Assembly: GCA_948099385.1 (NCBI GenBank)
Contig: CANUEZ040000179.1
Location: 11,798,001-11,862,000 of the forward strand
Direction of reading: 5' to 3'
Source of the DNA: Fasciola hepatica
Lineage: Eukaryota; Platyhelminthes; Trematoda; Plagiorchiida; Fasciolidae
DNA length: 64,000 nucleotides
Shown here: positions 11,056 through 24,318 of the stretch, piece after piece
How positions within the stretch are numbered: position 1 is the first letter of the stretch
Layout: each line of letters begins with the position of its first letter
Position numbers and translations under genes: made by a program
The notes under the pieces: model-generated
What the model was told of the DNA's origin: nothing
The model's input: the letters and a program-made list of their open reading frames with translations, nothing else
Database searches by the model: none

Positions 11056-12400
11056 GAAATAAATTGACTGGAAGCAATTTTCTCATTAAAGGTAGGCAGT
11101 AAATATGCATACTTCATATAAGTTTTATTTCCCACAAGTTTTTCGTCTTCAAAAGTCCAGGAATCAGTGATTTGAAACCAGTCCCATTTCGGCTGCGCTG
11201 GCAGTAGTAAAACGCTGGATCATGCCGTCCCTAAGTAGGCATTGCTTTGGGAAAGTACTGGAAGAGTGGAACTTGAACTTGCTTTTGGACGGCAGTAGCG
11301 GTCAATTATAAAATTGCGTTTGTAAAGTACGGGGAGATAAGATTGTCCACGTAGGCAACTTGATCGATCAGTTGATTATTTAATCACTAGCAAAAATTTC
11401 ATACATGATCTTTGGAGATGCTTGTGCCATTTCGTAATTTGGGTTTAAGTTTAAAATGGATCAAAGCCGTACGCCGATTTCGGATTGATTCCGGTGTGCC
11501 CTCCCGGTACTGGCGCACATTTGTTGATACGGCCGGCAACCTACCAAATTTTTTTCCGTAGAACGTCCGGCAGGTTACCGGCAAACTACCGGAAACGGTC
11601 CTGATTCGGTTGGAACCCATTTTCCCTTAGGGTACGGAAAGAGCCAAGATACTATGAACAGGGTGAGGTGATTGCCAGGAATAATGGATATCATCCAGTG
11701 GTGTGAATGTGCAGCTGGCAGAAGGGCGAAGGGGTCTCGGGATATAAATAATGAATTACTAACAGAATATTGCTGGAGGGGAACAAGATACTGAGACAGA
11801 GGAGATGGTGGAGGAGCTCGCCCAGACTAGGCCTGACTAATCTAAAAATGATAAATATTTTGTTTTATCGAGTCTAGTTGGGCCTTTTTGTGCCACAAGT
11901 GGGCAATGTAGTTGAGAATAGCTTACGTTATTTTGGGTTCACATGTCTACCCTGCTGGGAAGCCTCGAGAGGAAGGGCACCGCTGGCTCTTTTTTGAGAT
12001 AGGTTCCGCTGCATGGTGGCTGGGCACCCAAAATGGGCGAAGTGGGGTCTCGGACAGGCATGATATACGAGCGGGTGACAGCCACAATTTATCCATGTGG
12101 TCTTGTGGTTATAGTCCTCTTTTGGCGCAATAGATGCTTTATCAAGGCAGGAGGATAGTCAGTCACTAGGCAGGGAGGAGAGCCGAAACAGGCGAACTAA
12201 GTCGGTTGAAAATGATGGGCCTTGGTTGCCAGTACACTTTTAGTTGCTGTGTCGTCTGACGTTGCGTAGGCTCAGAATGAGACATCATTGGGAGGAGAAC
12301 TATCAAAAACCCCGGTCAGTCCAATAGGAAGCTGTCGGGAGAATTTTTAGGTCCTTCGGTTAGAGTGCAAGAAGTTAGTCGTGGATGAGGGACTCCAGTG
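11056..12400. other. No recognisable feature
   Basis: Only short frames on either strand. From about 11,640 the + strand becomes G- and A-rich, a bias that continues to about 17 kb. It probably represents the decayed 3' part and flank of the - strand LINE that follows. Confidence 0.45.
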
Positions 12401-15300
12401 AAGCCTCAATTGATACGAGTTAGACTGCACTCCCCGGCCTTTAGGTATGGAGGATGACATGGTGGAATCGACCAGTGCATGAAACCATGCTGTCCTTGAT
12501 GCTTATAAGCAGGCGTTCTGCTAGATAAAATATCAGCCAGAAGCATCTGAAATAGATGGAAAGATAGAGAGGGGCATTCTGAAGGAGGCTTCGGCTCGGA
12601 ATTTCGATAAACATTTTAACGATTGTAGGGTGGAAAAGGATTGGTTGGCATGAATATGTGGTAGGCTGGTACTGTATCACCTGGCTTAGGCACAAACAGA
12701 GGAACCAATAACATAACTGGCTAACCGAAAACGCAGGCGTAGGGTATTAACTGGTCGAGTGCTACTTGATGGTGTCCGGCCTTTATTCACAGGAGGTCGC
12801 AGATAGGTTGGAGCCCAGCATCCAAGGATGTGTAAAAAGTCGCCGGTTTACAAATGTGAGAAAAAACGGTTGGGCGGAAATGTGGAATACGAAAAGGTTT
12901 TCCTTACCTTCATTTTTTGTAGGCTTCAATTGACCAGGTGTTTGTAGTTTGTTGCCTTTCAGTGAGCTAAACGTTGAGGATACGGCAGAGATTATAATTG
13001 GCGGAAGGTAACTAGAATTTACTAGGTACTCATATAACAACTCGCATAACTGGTCTGGGCTGTATATGAAATGGACAGCCATGGAGTATTCGCAGGTCGG
13101 ATGCTGCCGGCTGATGTTAAGTGTTGGTTGCTGTTGGGTAGGGTTGTAGACTGAAATACGGCTCGGATGACAGGACATTAAGAAGGCCGCTTTCTGCCAA
13201 AGACGGTGAAAGGTAGAAGAGCGTGAATGGCAAAGGTAAACAGTTTTCCCCGCTGTCTTCTATAGTTTTGTGCTTCATTGTAGCGGGTGTATGTCGTTGA
13301 GTGCGTCGGAATGCTATCCGGACCAGCTTGAAGGTTGAGGCTATGGTGGCAACTGTCATGGACGTCGAGGTGCGTGCTAGGAGTGCTTAGGCAGAGTATG
13401 GTGTGGCTAAAACTTAGAACGGATGGTGGATAAGCACATTTGGGAAGTCCAGTGAGCCGTCACCCCAGCCGGTCACGTGCAAAAAAACCAAAAGCTTGTC
13501 ACGCGAACAACAGTGACGTGGCTTTTTCTTTTTCGCGGGATGAAGCCTGAGCTGATGGGAGACTTACACATAGAAGAAGGTTGCAGATTTCCCTCACAAC
13601 CCGATTTCAGGGGTATCTGAATATCAAACCATCCTAATAGGTCCTTTTTGTTTTCCGATTTTTTTCTTTTAGTATTTTTGTTTTCTAACACCGGAGGAGG
13701 TGGGGCTTACGTAGCTACCTCCCATAGCTCCTCCGCCCGACCGTAATTTTATGGGTAGTTGTCTCTTTTCGCAAATGCTCGCGAAGGTCAGCTTTCCTCA
13801 AGATCGGAGGAAGCTATGGTATGGGTGCCTTTGAAATCAGGGGTTTTTTCAGCGTGAGCTGGAAACATCTAGATATGGGCTAAGTGAACACACGGGGTAG
13901 GACAGCAAGAGTTCTGAAGCACAGACCAGAGTTTGTGCTAGCCTGGTACAACGCCAAACTACGCCAGAGACCAAAAGAGACCATTTCAGGTCGTCTGGTG
14001 CGAATGGGGTTAGCTGTACTGATGGGAGATAGTATGGTACCTGAGAGGGACGACAGAAGACGTTGGCGTGTGGAATATCCATAGGTGAACGAGAGGACAG
14101 GCTGAAAAGCGGTTATAAGGAGTTGGGAGTTTGGAATGATAGACTGTGGAACGAGACAGTTAGGGAAAGCGAAATGAGGCTGGAGACGCAACCCGGGCGG
14201 TTGGTGGTAGACAAAATGAACGAGAAAGATGTGAAAATATTAGGCAGGTTATTGGATGGGGGAACTTGGTGGCGTAGGATCCAAACCGGACTTGCACCAT
14301 TTCTGTTCTTCAGTAGACGTGCCAACTCTGAGAAAGTATCTCGGCATATCATGGCAGATACTTGCCTATTAGGCCTATCGTCAGTCTTGGTTCTGATTGC
14401 TACCGAGGGACGTTGGAGCCGGAAGAATGACGATAAGTCACTATCTGTTTGATATACCTTCTGAAGCTCTAGGTTTTTGTTTCGCATTCGGCCCAAGATT
14501 GAAGTGAAGATTCGGGTTTATAAGGTACGGGTGGTGATGATTTTGGACAGCAGGGTGGACACGTTAGAGTACAGTAAATTGTTGGTCAGCTGGAGGTCGC
14601 CCCGCAGTAAGGAGTCGTCCCAGTTTAACGATCGGGGTGTGAAGATAAGATAATGCCAGTCGATGGGTAAAAGAGATAATTTAGTGGGTGGAATTCACCA
14701 AAAGCTTTCGGAACTGCAAAGGACATCGCTCAATGATCACTCACTGGGAAAAGGTCGAGCTTTCTAGCAGGAACATTGGACAAACCAGTCTTCAGTAAGA
14801 GGGGTACTGGTTCCTCTAGTTAGGGTAGGTACGTTTTGAATCCAAAGCCCCACGTGGATGCATGATTTGAACTCCAGTAAGTTAGTTGGCTCAGGTACAG
14901 TATTCCAGCAAAAGCTGGGAGCACTGGGGCCCTCAGCGATGTGTTTGGAGGAATGAGACGACAACGAGGGATAGTTGAATGCGTCAAGAAACTTGATAAG
15001 ATCCATAGCGTTGGAACCGGATGGCCCATAGTTGCAGTCAGCACGATGGTAGGAGTTAGGTGAGGGAATTGTGAACCACAAAGAATCCTGTATGACTTCC
15101 AGATTAGAGTGTGAGATAGGAAAAGCCGGTGGGGCGTTTTGGACATGGAATAAACAACCTCCCCCTCGACGAGGCCTTTTCCCCCGGAACATCTGGTGAC
15201 CAGCTAGGAAGATTCGACCTGATGGGGTGGAATCCATGGCCAGTTAAGGTGATAATATAAAAGTCGAACCTCTGAGCAATGAAGCGGACGGTTTCAGTTT
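12401..15300 (-). pseudogene. Old CR1-like LINE: endonuclease and traces of reverse transcriptase
   Basis: Read on the - strand, 15,300 to 14,760 translates to an endonuclease-like series: GHQMFRGKRPRRGGGCLFHV, PISHSNLEVIQDSLWF, IAEGPSAPSFCWNTV and IHVGLWIQNVPT. These line up with CR1 endonuclease blocks (GY-LFR-DR--RRGGGC, LELI--SLW, I-GDFNAPxI-W). The catalytic-type GDFNAP is degraded to EGPSAP, so it is dead. Further down, at about 12,700-12,440, pieces such as YQPTTYS and, in another frame, ILSSRTPAYKHQGQHGF resemble the NYRPIS and QHGF blocks of a LINE reverse transcriptase. The stretch between them (about 2 kb) is unrecognisable and longer than expected, so other DNA may be inserted. 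The endonuclease is fairly convincing; the reverse transcriptase is weak. Confidence 0.5.
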
Positions 15301-17160
15301 TGTTCAGTATTGAACAGTATTGCGTATGACTGAAAGAGGCGATTTTAGTTTTGGTGGTGATACCAGCGGTGGTGATGATAGGGAGTTTCGGTAGTGATGA
15401 TGAAGGTGGTAATTTCAGTGATGAATGCGACAAGGGCGGGAGAGCGACCTCAGTTGCTCCAGAGATTTGATAGTTTGAGGCCCGGAGGGGAGTAGCTCTG
15501 GGAAGGAGGGAGGGGGAAGCATTGGTCGAACGAATAGTTAGAGTGTGGTAGGTATTCTTGAGGGGGGGTGGAGGCGGCAAGGGATTACTGACCGCGGTTG
15601 AGTAGCGGTACTGGACCAGAAGATATGGTGAATCCTGTGGGGGTGGTAGTTGTGTCAGGAACGGGGGTGACTCCAATGGAGTGGCTGGGTAACGATCGGG
15701 GTATAGAGTGGCGGGTGTGGCGGAAGTGTTATGGAGTAGTGAATGGGGGAGTAAAAAGTGGATCAAAGTGGGGCGAAAATGAAACCGCAGTTAGCTAAGA
15801 ACCAAGAGCATGACTCCAAGCTACACAAGGGGCCGGTGGAACTTCGCTCGATTCTGTCATTTCTCCGTCGTTTGTGCGCGCTTTACTCTCAAAGGCCTTG
15901 TTCTTCGGGCAGCTACGTGGTAATTCCGGAGTGTGAATATGTTAAAGTGGGCGTGCCGGCGGTGGTGATCAGGGGGATAGCCAAAAACTTTACAGTGACA
16001 ATTGGAGGGTGCTGTGGGTAGGCTCAGAAGCCTGGTTGTGTTACTAAGAGTCCTGGGGGTATTAGGATGCGTAGGTGTAGACGGAGGTGGGGCGATGTTC
16101 CAAAGAGTTATAGGTATGGTTGAATAATCGGACTTGTGGCTAGTAGAATGAGTGGGGTCATCTATCGTAGGGTGGAAGGTGTGCTCGCTAACGGATGAGT
16201 CGGAGGGATCTTTATCAGTGTTTTGGATACTAGGGAGCTTCTTCAGTCCAGGGATTTGTTTTTGATATTCTGAAGGCCGGGGCGCTCGCCAGAGGACTCA
16301 GCTGGGGAGGAAGTCGGTGTGCTACCTAAATCTACAGTAACTTTGTGATTTGTAATAGATGGCGACGTCGGCTGGTGACCAGTGATAGGTGCATCAGAGT
16401 TTTGGAGAAGGGTTGCAAGTTGCATTTACACCAGAGTCGTTATTTTGGGCGTGACCCCTGTGGATCTCTCTTTGCAGCTGGGTTTTGTCAGTAAACACCT
16501 TGGTAAACTTGAGGCCAGTTTTTGCTACCACTAAAGGCTGCATGCTAATAAAGGCCTGGGTAACAACATCGTTTTGTAAACCGGAACAAAAGTGGACTAG
16601 TGGTGAACTGGGAATTTTTGCGGAGCCTAACACGGTGGCGCGTTAGTGAGTCAAGGTTGCAACCTTTTGAGATTATATTTGTAGCAGTTAGAAGGGGTAT
16701 TCTGTCTGGAATGTTAGAAAACGGCCGAAATAGTTGTTTTTTGCACTTCCGAAGATTTCCGAGGCTAGTGTGTCCACAAAGTTCGCGGCTAGCAGCAAGT
16801 CGGTTGGAATACTGTGTGCGGCTGGATCAAGCAAGAACGCTAAAGGCATCAGTTGACCAGTGATCAAGTTGGCAGCGTCTATCCAATGGGGAAATTTTCT
16901 TAGATTTTTGCTTATCTCCGCAGATCATCTACTGACAACTCCAAGTGTAACTACCATGGCAACTAAGCAGTTTTCTCGTGCGTTTCGGAGTTTGGAGGTC
17001 TTGCGGCGGCGGTTAATGACAACCATTTTCGGTAGTCCTGTGGGAGACGTAGGCATACATATTGTTGAAAGGATATTGGTGGCCAATCGGACAAGTGGTA
17101 ATATGCACGGGTAGGAGAGCGACACCGAAGCAAGGGGGTAGGAGCAGAGTAAAGCAAATA
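15301..17160 (-). other. Ser/Thr/Pro-rich frames upstream of the old LINE; possible decayed ORF1 region
   Basis: The + strand is strongly purine- and G-rich here, so - strand frames read as Ser/Thr/Pro-rich low-complexity protein (for example - strand 15,766 to 15,104, whose 3' end is the endonuclease start). This is where an ORF1 would sit in a CR1 element. I recognise no domain, and the composition alone explains the long frame. Confidence 0.3.
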
Positions 17161-19394
17161 AAGGTAAGCCTTAGGGAGAGATTTATGGACTTAAGAAGTC
17201 AATACCCGTGGAATCATTTATGTACTGGTTGTTAAGCAAGAAGCTGCGGATAGTGCCACCGGGGTGCATCCGGATGTACTACGCAAGTCAGGAAGAGGGC
17301 TGAACTGTCGAAAATTGCCTTAGCGTAGACGGCTTTATTCACATTACGGAAAAGGCTACCGAAGCAGCACCATGGAATCTACAAAAGTTGTCTGATCGAG
17401 ACAGACGCCTTGTTTTAGTCCCACTCTGAAGGCAGTTCAGATATCACTTTCGCAAGTGTCTTCTATCACTGGGTCGCCCCAGGGTATAGAGTCCGGAGAA
17501 ATCGCCCGACTTTTTTTGCACCACTAAACTACCCTAGAAGCTGCAGTTTTCTTGATTAACCTAGCTAGCCTAATAGAAGCTACACCGACAAATGCAAAAA
17601 CAACGTGAAGTAGGTTTTGCAGCAAAACTGGTGGCAGCACTCGGACTCTCTGTGCACTGCCGATATTCAGGCTAGTCCATTTGTTCCACAAAAGGCGAGC
17701 AGAAACGAAATGACCGCCCGTGTAGAGCGCAGACGAATTACAATGCCAAAAAGTGGTTAAGAACTGCATATTTCACTAACTCAGGTCACGTAGGCTGCCC
17801 CAGACCTGGTTCTGATGGAGGATTTCCTCGCACAAAAATAAATGAGTGGAACTCAACGAAGTGAATACCGGAACTGAAGGGGAACGGGCTGACCGGTAGG
17901 AGTTGTGCTAGCCAAACCACATGCAAACGGAGGCGCTAGGCATTGCTTCTGTCAGATAACAACAGTTCTAAAACTCATACGCAACATGTAAGGCCGCTGT
18001 TAATTCAATTGGATTTGTGTAACTTCGAGCGGATCCTACGTAACTCTACGTGAAGCTCAAATGGAATCGCTATGCAAACACATGCATAATTGACTTGGTC
18101 GTGGTCACTTGTCACCTGCGCACGAAATCTCTCTGCCCCTTGATCATCCACATCGCAGTGGCAACTGGTGAGCTGAGTTCGCGTTGATGCAGGCAATAGT
18201 ACGTGTGGGGGCTACAGGGGGAGATGTGGCCTCTGAGTCGGCCGCGCTGTCGAAAAGCAAAGGACCAAGGACGAATTGAGACAGCCAAAAAAGCGACAAC
18301 ATTTGTTGGCCTTAACACTGTGTGTAGCCTAAAAAACTGAGCCAATCCATACACGTGACTAAGCTGCGTTCTGTACGGGGTCCAGCTGCTCGTGAAGTGA
18401 CCAGTCCATTTTATCGAAGGTGAGTCGGGCAACAACCGGCACATTCCATATATCTGATAATAAGTCACGCGCCTTGAACGCGTTTGATGCTACGGGCAAT
18501 TGATATTTCGTGTCTGAAGTGCCCAGCTTCAAGAGAAAACTGCAGTGACTTGGATTATGGGAAGCTATGCGTTGTTTATAAAACCTCGATTGGTAGCGGA
18601 AGAAAGGCGTCAAACGAAGATATTTGTTTGACCACCGCGGTTCGGTGACTAAATTTATGCGGAAAACTGTTCTCATAACCAACGCATTGAGTATTTTGAT
18701 TCACTCGGTCAATGCTAAAACAGGCGAATTGATGCAGGGTGTTAGCATTCGCCTTACTCCTCCCAATGGCTGTCAACCGGCAATTTATACCAAATAGTGT
18801 TGGCGAACGCAATGGGGTAATAACTGCCATGTTTCTCCAAAAATAGGACCCGATCTTATACTGGTCTTTTATCCACAAACTCACGAGGGCTAACCTTCGA
18901 GAATGTTCTTTGTTTACGCGTAAAAAATCCAGGAAGAATAATTAAAGTGCAATTTTCTCCAGGCGCTTTATTGGTTGAACTTGAACATGTTAAAGGGGAT
19001 GAAATCCTACGTGACAGTTGCGCGAAATCCTTATCGTATTTCTGTATTTGCTGTCCCATTTCACTGTTCCCTTCCGCAAAAGTAGCATCCAAATATTCAT
19101 ATAAGCATGATGGAAACAACAAAGAAGTGAAAATAAATAAACGATAGTCAGAGGTAAGCTCAGAGGTGGCCTTCTGGTCATGGGTGCAGTCGCTCAGATT
19201 CTGCACAGACCGTGGTTGAGAAAGATAAAAGGGGTTCTCCTGTATGACGAATAATAATAATTGGTCAAATCAAAACTCCTACTACCAAAATTTCTCCCAG
19301 GATTTTTTGCAGGGTGATGTGAGTGAGTATATCGAACGCTGAGTGGAAAGACTTTTTGGTGTACCAGCCAGAGCAGATTATTTACACTGTTTCC
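17161..19394. other. No recognisable feature
   Basis: Several short frames on the - strand (for example 18,112-18,682 and 18,856-19,206) show no motif I know and no shared frame or splice structure. Treated as non-coding. Confidence 0.5.
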
Positions 19395-19935
19395 AGTGTC
19401 GGAAAGCAACGTAAGATCATGCGGAGACTCGCACCGCCTGAAGACTGCGGCCAGCCCCAGGAAGCCGAGAGTCTTGTTGACACCACCCAGGGCTCTTTTG
19501 AGATCTGGTCCAGGAAACCGTGTCCAAGCTCGCAGATCATATGTGATAAGTGATATCAGGGCTCTCAAGCAGCTACAGCTGTGATTCACGCGCTGGTTCG
19601 CAGAGTACGGACATTCGTGCTGCGAACAGAGGTTGGAGGAATTAGGGTTAGTTTCCTGAGAATGTAGAAGAAGGGTTGATCCCGTAGTGGCTTTCAGAAA
19701 GCTGAAGGGATTTACAGAGGTACGGGGTCACAAGGGGGCCTTGGTTGAGTTGCCAGCAAATGGCTGCCTACGAGGGAGAGAGAACTTTGACCAGAATCCG
19801 AAGGCATTCTTTTGCATTCAGGGTTGCTAATGACTATAATAGGTTATCAGAGGATGTGATGGACGCCAGCACTTTCTCTGAGTTCAAAAGGGGACTTAAT
19901 AAGGCGTGGGTGACAGTACTTGGAGTAGTGTGACC
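19395..19935 (+). pseudogene. CR1-like LINE 3' fragment (reverse transcriptase C-terminal region)
   Basis: In changing frames the + strand reads NRVQARRSYVISDIRALKQL, FTRWFAEYGHSCCEQRLEEL, RRHSFAFRVANDYNRLSEDV and DASTFSEFKRGLNKAW. These are the standard blocks of the region after the LINE polymerase core (EYCVQAWSPYLxxDIxxLExVQ; R-T-R--Y-ERL-EL; F--RV---WN-LPEDVV-A-S---FK--LD--W). It has internal frameshifts. It belongs to none of families A, B or C defined elsewhere in this window, judging by its divergence. Confidence 0.55.
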
Positions 19936-20297
19936 AGGAGCCTGCTACTGTTTTTGTAGACAATTGACCGGTTCATTTCACTTCTCTCCTCGTGGGACCC
20001 TTATCTGGTACTATCTTCATCTTACTGCACTATCCTCACTACAGACTCCACTGCCCGTGAAATCTGTTTGACTAAAGGCCCTGATCTGGAAGGCTGTTGA
20101 AGAGAAAGGGAACTGGAGGTCTTACCTGAAGTCTCACCGATTACAGCCAATTTATAAAGAAGAGTGGTCTCTGCCGATTTTTGGATCACCGGAGGAGCCA
20201 AGGAGCTCACCGGTGCAAGAATGTGGACATTTAGGTATAGCGTGGCCAAATTTTGGAAGCGAATTGAGTTCAGATCCACTGTTCCGTTTATCATGGT

Positions 20298-21122
20298 GAG
20301 CTCTTTAGACTGAGGTCAGCGTTGTCACGCCGGCAGCCGGAAATATTCGTACCTATACACGTGGCTATTATACGACCTCGCTTAGAGGGTAGCGTGCAGG
20401 CTTGGGCACCTCTCTACAAAAAGGAAGCTGCATGTTTAGAGGAAGTTCAGCGTCTCACGGGCGAATTGTTGAAGGGCAGAGGGGTAGGGCGAATGTGCAG
20501 AGTCCCTGCCACCTGAATATTTACTCGTTGGGAAGGAGAGAGGCCAACAGGATGTCACGGAAACGTTCAAGGCAATGAACGGCTTTTCTGGCCTCAGACC
20601 AGATAGTTAGTTCCAAGTTGCTTTAGGTTCCAGAACAGAAGGACACGAAAAGAGACTGATAAAAGCCCGAGCTAGGTTGGTGGCTAGATCGCACTTCTTC
20701 AGCAACAGCGTAATGAACTTTTGGACTGGTCTGCCTGGTGGAATGATAGATGTGCAGACCACCTAATCCTTCAGCGGTGCCCTATATCGCAAGTGGTACG
20801 AGATATTTCCTTGTAGTGAGCTTTGAATAAGTTAACCAGATGGATGACGGGGAGCACTGGTCCTTCTGGAGTATGTTTTAATCGACTGTTTCGTTCACTG
20901 CATATTGTCTCAGTGGACGCTCACGATGCTTAATGTCTCTCGCAGTTAATGTGCGATGAGGTTTTCCGTTTCCCTCTCAATTTTAGCGGAGATTTGACAA
21001 CATTCACTCCGCAGTGGTGGATGCGCAGCTGGTGTGCTCATCGTCGAAAAATTTGTGGACGATCGATTGGCCGTGGCCCTCATATGTCTTGTGCAAACTG
21101 AGCTGAACAGAACTGAACTATA
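20298..21122 (+). pseudogene. CR1-like LINE family B, old 3' fragment (copy B0)
   Basis: From GAGCTCTTTAGACTG the sequence follows the B copy at 32,815-33,640 but is much more diverged. The first frame reads LRSALSRRQPEIFVPIHVA and VQAWAPLYKKEAACLEEVQ, then shifts. The 3' UTR is also recognisable (GATGACGGGGAGCACTGGTCCTTCTGG and TGTCTCTCGCAGTTAATGTGCG-like words). It ends TCTTGTGCAAACTGAGCTGAACAGAACTGAACT, a worn version of the B-family tail. It is 5' truncated, which is usual for LINEs. Confidence 0.75.
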
Positions 21123-21189
21123 CCTCGGGGATGACAGAAGGGCTACAAGTTAGAGTTAAAAAGAAAACTTCCTACTAAGTATTTTTAAC

Positions 21190-22760
21190 AGTGTGTACTG
21201 GATCGAAAATGACATAGATGTTGCGCCTCCCGCTCAGCATGTGCCCCAACCAGAGAAAGTGGAGGTCACCCCACAGGAAGTTCCTAAAATCCTGGAGGGA
21301 ATAAACCCACGTAAGGCAGGGGGGTCAGAGGAAACTCACCTAGCAATAGTGAAACTTCTGACAAACGTAATCTGTCGCCCAATCCAAATGCGGTTCACCG
21401 TGTCCATCCGCGAAGGCAGGGTCCCCACAGACTGAAAAAAACCTCAGTTTTCGCCACCCGTAAGCATAGCTCCTGAACCGACGCAAAAACCACAGACTAA
21501 TCGGCCTGACCAGCGTAATAGGCAGGCGCACTGACAGGTTGATCGGGGGCCGCATTGGTGCACACATAACCGAAAATGGCAAGCTGAAAGATGCGCAACA
21601 TGGTTTTGTGAAAAACAGCTCCTGCTTCACAAACCTAATACGCTTCCTGGACGACGTCACTCGCCATCTTGACGAAGGACTACAGGTCGGAGTCCGGTAC
21701 TTAGGCTTCAGCAAAAGCTTTCGATGTCTTAAGCCATAGACTGTTAGCGGCGAAATTGTTCGACTCTGGTCTCGGTGACCAACTGAACAGTTAGATATCT
21801 GACATCCCTGAGGGTAGAACCTCGTGGTTAACGTTGAAGATGACCTATCCAGCCCAAGAGGGGTGCTTAGCGGAGTTCCACGAAGATCCGTTCTAGCCCC
21901 ACCTCTGTTTCTCGTGTTCCAGGATGACCTCAAAAACCGTCTAAAGAATACGTGGTAAATATACGCGGATGACGTTGAAATGGGGGGGAAAAGAAAGGTA
22001 AGCGATATGGCAGCCGAAATCCAAGCAGTGACACACTTGACCACGAAGTAGGACCTCCCACCAAGGGTCTCAAGCCGCCAACCACTGACAGTCTCCTCGG
22101 TTTAACCTTCGGCTGCCTCTCCCCATGGTTCACTGGATCAGGCCAACAAAAATGGTGGATTTTGCACCATCTGCCCAGTGCCTAAAGGCAACTGGGGCCG
22201 CACACAGAAAACCCTTCCAACTCAGGCAAGCTCTGACATCTACCTAACCCCAAATCTTTTTGCATTATGACAAGCCGTGGTTTGACCCCGCTTGAGGCAG
22301 TGTGTCCAAGCTCGGTCACCGTACCTGCAGAAGAGCATAAGCTGTATAGAACGAGCGCAGCGTATTGCCACAAAATGGTAAAGCGTCAAACGCGCAAGTC
22401 ACATGAATGAAGACTGGCCTATCTATTCTCCATGAAAAAGAGAAGGCCGGGAGGTGAACTTGTTGAAACTTATAGGTTTATGAAGGGCACCAATGCTGTT
22501 AATCACCGCGTCATTTTCCACCATGCGCCCATGAACGGCCTGAGAGGCCATGAAGTAAGGTGAAAATTCTTCACTAATCGGGCAGTAGAATCCTGGACTA
22601 GGCCGCCGCCTATAGTTACCTCCTGTAGTATCAATCCTGATTTCAAGCCCAGGCTGGACCAATAGCGGATAGGACTGTTCACAGAGTGTCAATAAAACAT
22701 ACTCAGGATGGCCAGTGATGCTTTGGTGCTGAAAGCACTGAGTCCTAGCTTCTGCCCCCC
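21190..22760 (+). pseudogene. CR1-like LINE family D, decayed reverse transcriptase
   Basis: Pieces in order on the + strand: EVPKILEGINPRKAGGSEET (21,270-21,330, the NPxKAxGPDG block), AQHGFVKNSSCFTNLIRFLD (21,596-21,656, the QHGF block), GVPRRSVLAPPLFLVFQDDL (about 21,870-21,930, normally GVPQGSVLGPLLFLIFINDL), then YADDVE (21,960-21,980), and later LFSMKKRRPGGELVETYRFM (22,424-22,485) and FFTNRAVESWTR (22,568-22,605). The frame changes many times and stops occur, so this is an old relict. No 3' tail was recognised. Confidence 0.65.
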
Positions 22761-23824
22761 CCCCCCTACATGGCAAAAATATTTGAAAATTCCCTCTCTG
22801 TTACGCCCTCCACACACCAACTGACTTCTGCACATTCTTTTCTTCATTTCATTAGTCTTGACGATACCACCATGAGTTCACATCACCTACGGCTGCACAC
22901 AGAACCAAACAGCAAATGGGGCGTGATTCTACGGGCAGAAAGCAGTGCCAGATGTACTCAACAGGGCAAGCAGTACTAACCTTACTGCAGAAGAATCACA
23001 TACATGGAACGATGACTATTGGCCTGGTGTGAGGTACCTAAGAAACTAAAAACAGAAAGGTTGATGCATAGCACGCTCATATTGGCCCCTGTATATATGC
23101 GGTGTAGATGCTTCACAAGTTAAAGGTGCTTTCGAGCGCCGACAACGGACGTCGACAAAATAGGTGGGGTAAGATACTAGACTGCCGAAAAGTACATGGT
23201 TTAAAAGAGTCCCGGTGGACGTTAAAAAACCAAGCGATTGAACCACAAAGGCAAGAAGGCAAAAAAAGAGGAAAAGAAAAAGAGGAAAACGAAGTCGGCT
23301 CCTGGGCAAAATGGTTAAGGGAACAAGCCTCCCTGTCACCTTACAGCATATCACCACATAGCACTCTCAAGAACCCAGCGTGTCATGGGTTCTATACCTT
23401 GTTGTATTCACGCTAAATATGTAACAAGGGTTGGTTTTGTGTCTCGCTTTGCAGGTAGTGCCATAGAGTGGTGAAATGTCCTTCAGACTAAATTTCCCGT
23501 TCAACCTGACAGTCCAGTTTCATTGTGGTTTCCATTGCTTTTCACCTTTCTCTCAGCTACCGATTGATTTTTTTGTGTTTCTTCCCTCCTCCTCCTTCAA
23601 CTTTACAATTTTGTTTTCTGTATCATTTTCATCACCTCAGCGATCTTTCCAGTAAATGCACTAGGTAACTAGAAAATCTCTAGTATCCTTCACGCGAAGA
23701 CCATTGCGGCGGCCCTGGAAGGGAATGAACGAGGAGTAGCAACAAGTGGGCGCTCAACAAACCACCTGTCCCGATATCTGTCATCCCAACGTGCTAGCGA
23801 GGCACCCGCAAACGAACTTTCATT

Positions 23825-23869
<45 letters not shown>

Positions 23870-24035
23870 GGCGCATGTTAAATTGTTATTTATTAATTTA
23901 TTTCCGTTGGGGACAGGAAAAGTATTTTTAGCTACTCACGTCGACATCTAACTACACTATACTCGATGATGCAGCTACGAGGATTATCTGGATGCACCTG
24001 AAGCTGGCGTCTGCTGTCACCCAAGGGCGAATTAC
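22761..24035. other. No gene seen
   Basis: A C-homopolymer (about 22,754-22,767) lies at the left edge. The rest shows only short frames. A Lys/Glu-rich + strand frame at 23,108-23,416 has no recognisable motif. A TA microsatellite lies at 23,827-23,864. Confidence 0.5.
23827..23866. repeat. (TA)n microsatellite
   Basis: About 38 bp of uninterrupted TA. Confidence 0.95.
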
Positions 24036-24318
24036 TTCTCAAATAGAGTGGCGCCCTGTTGGAAGGCTTTTGGGAAAGCAGTAGACCCATGTTGGGTGGC
24101 AGTATACCCCGAGTTATGTTAAGCAGCTTTTAGGGTCAGACGCAACTTACGCATTGTTTCTACCTTTATTGCCAAGGCTGATAATGCACAAAATTTCTGC
24201 TCTTAGGAAAAAGAAAAGCAAGCAGTGTTGGGAGCTACGGAAACGCGCCGACAACACAACTATCTGAACACACGATAGGCTCTAACCACAACAAGTCTTG
24301 TGCAAACTGAACTGAACT
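24036..24318 (+). mobile_element. CR1-like LINE family A, short 3' copy (A0) with tail
   Basis: Begins GCGAATTACTTCTCAAATAGAGTGG and follows the 3' end of family A. The last codons of the protein (WVAVYPELC) and its stop are present, then the 3' UTR ending TCTTGTGCAAACTGAACTGAACTG. Compared with copies at 28,250 and 34,480 it lacks about 60 bp around the LPEEV codons. It is heavily 5' truncated. Confidence 0.85.

Noticed and set aside
15104..15766. 220-codon Ser/Thr/Pro-rich frame on the - strand
   Set aside because: Its length follows from the G-rich + strand. Only its last part matches the LINE endonuclease, and that is annotated as such.
18112..19206. Overlapping - strand frames of about 100 codons
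   Set aside because: No conserved motif, no shared frame and no splice structure. Consistent with chance.
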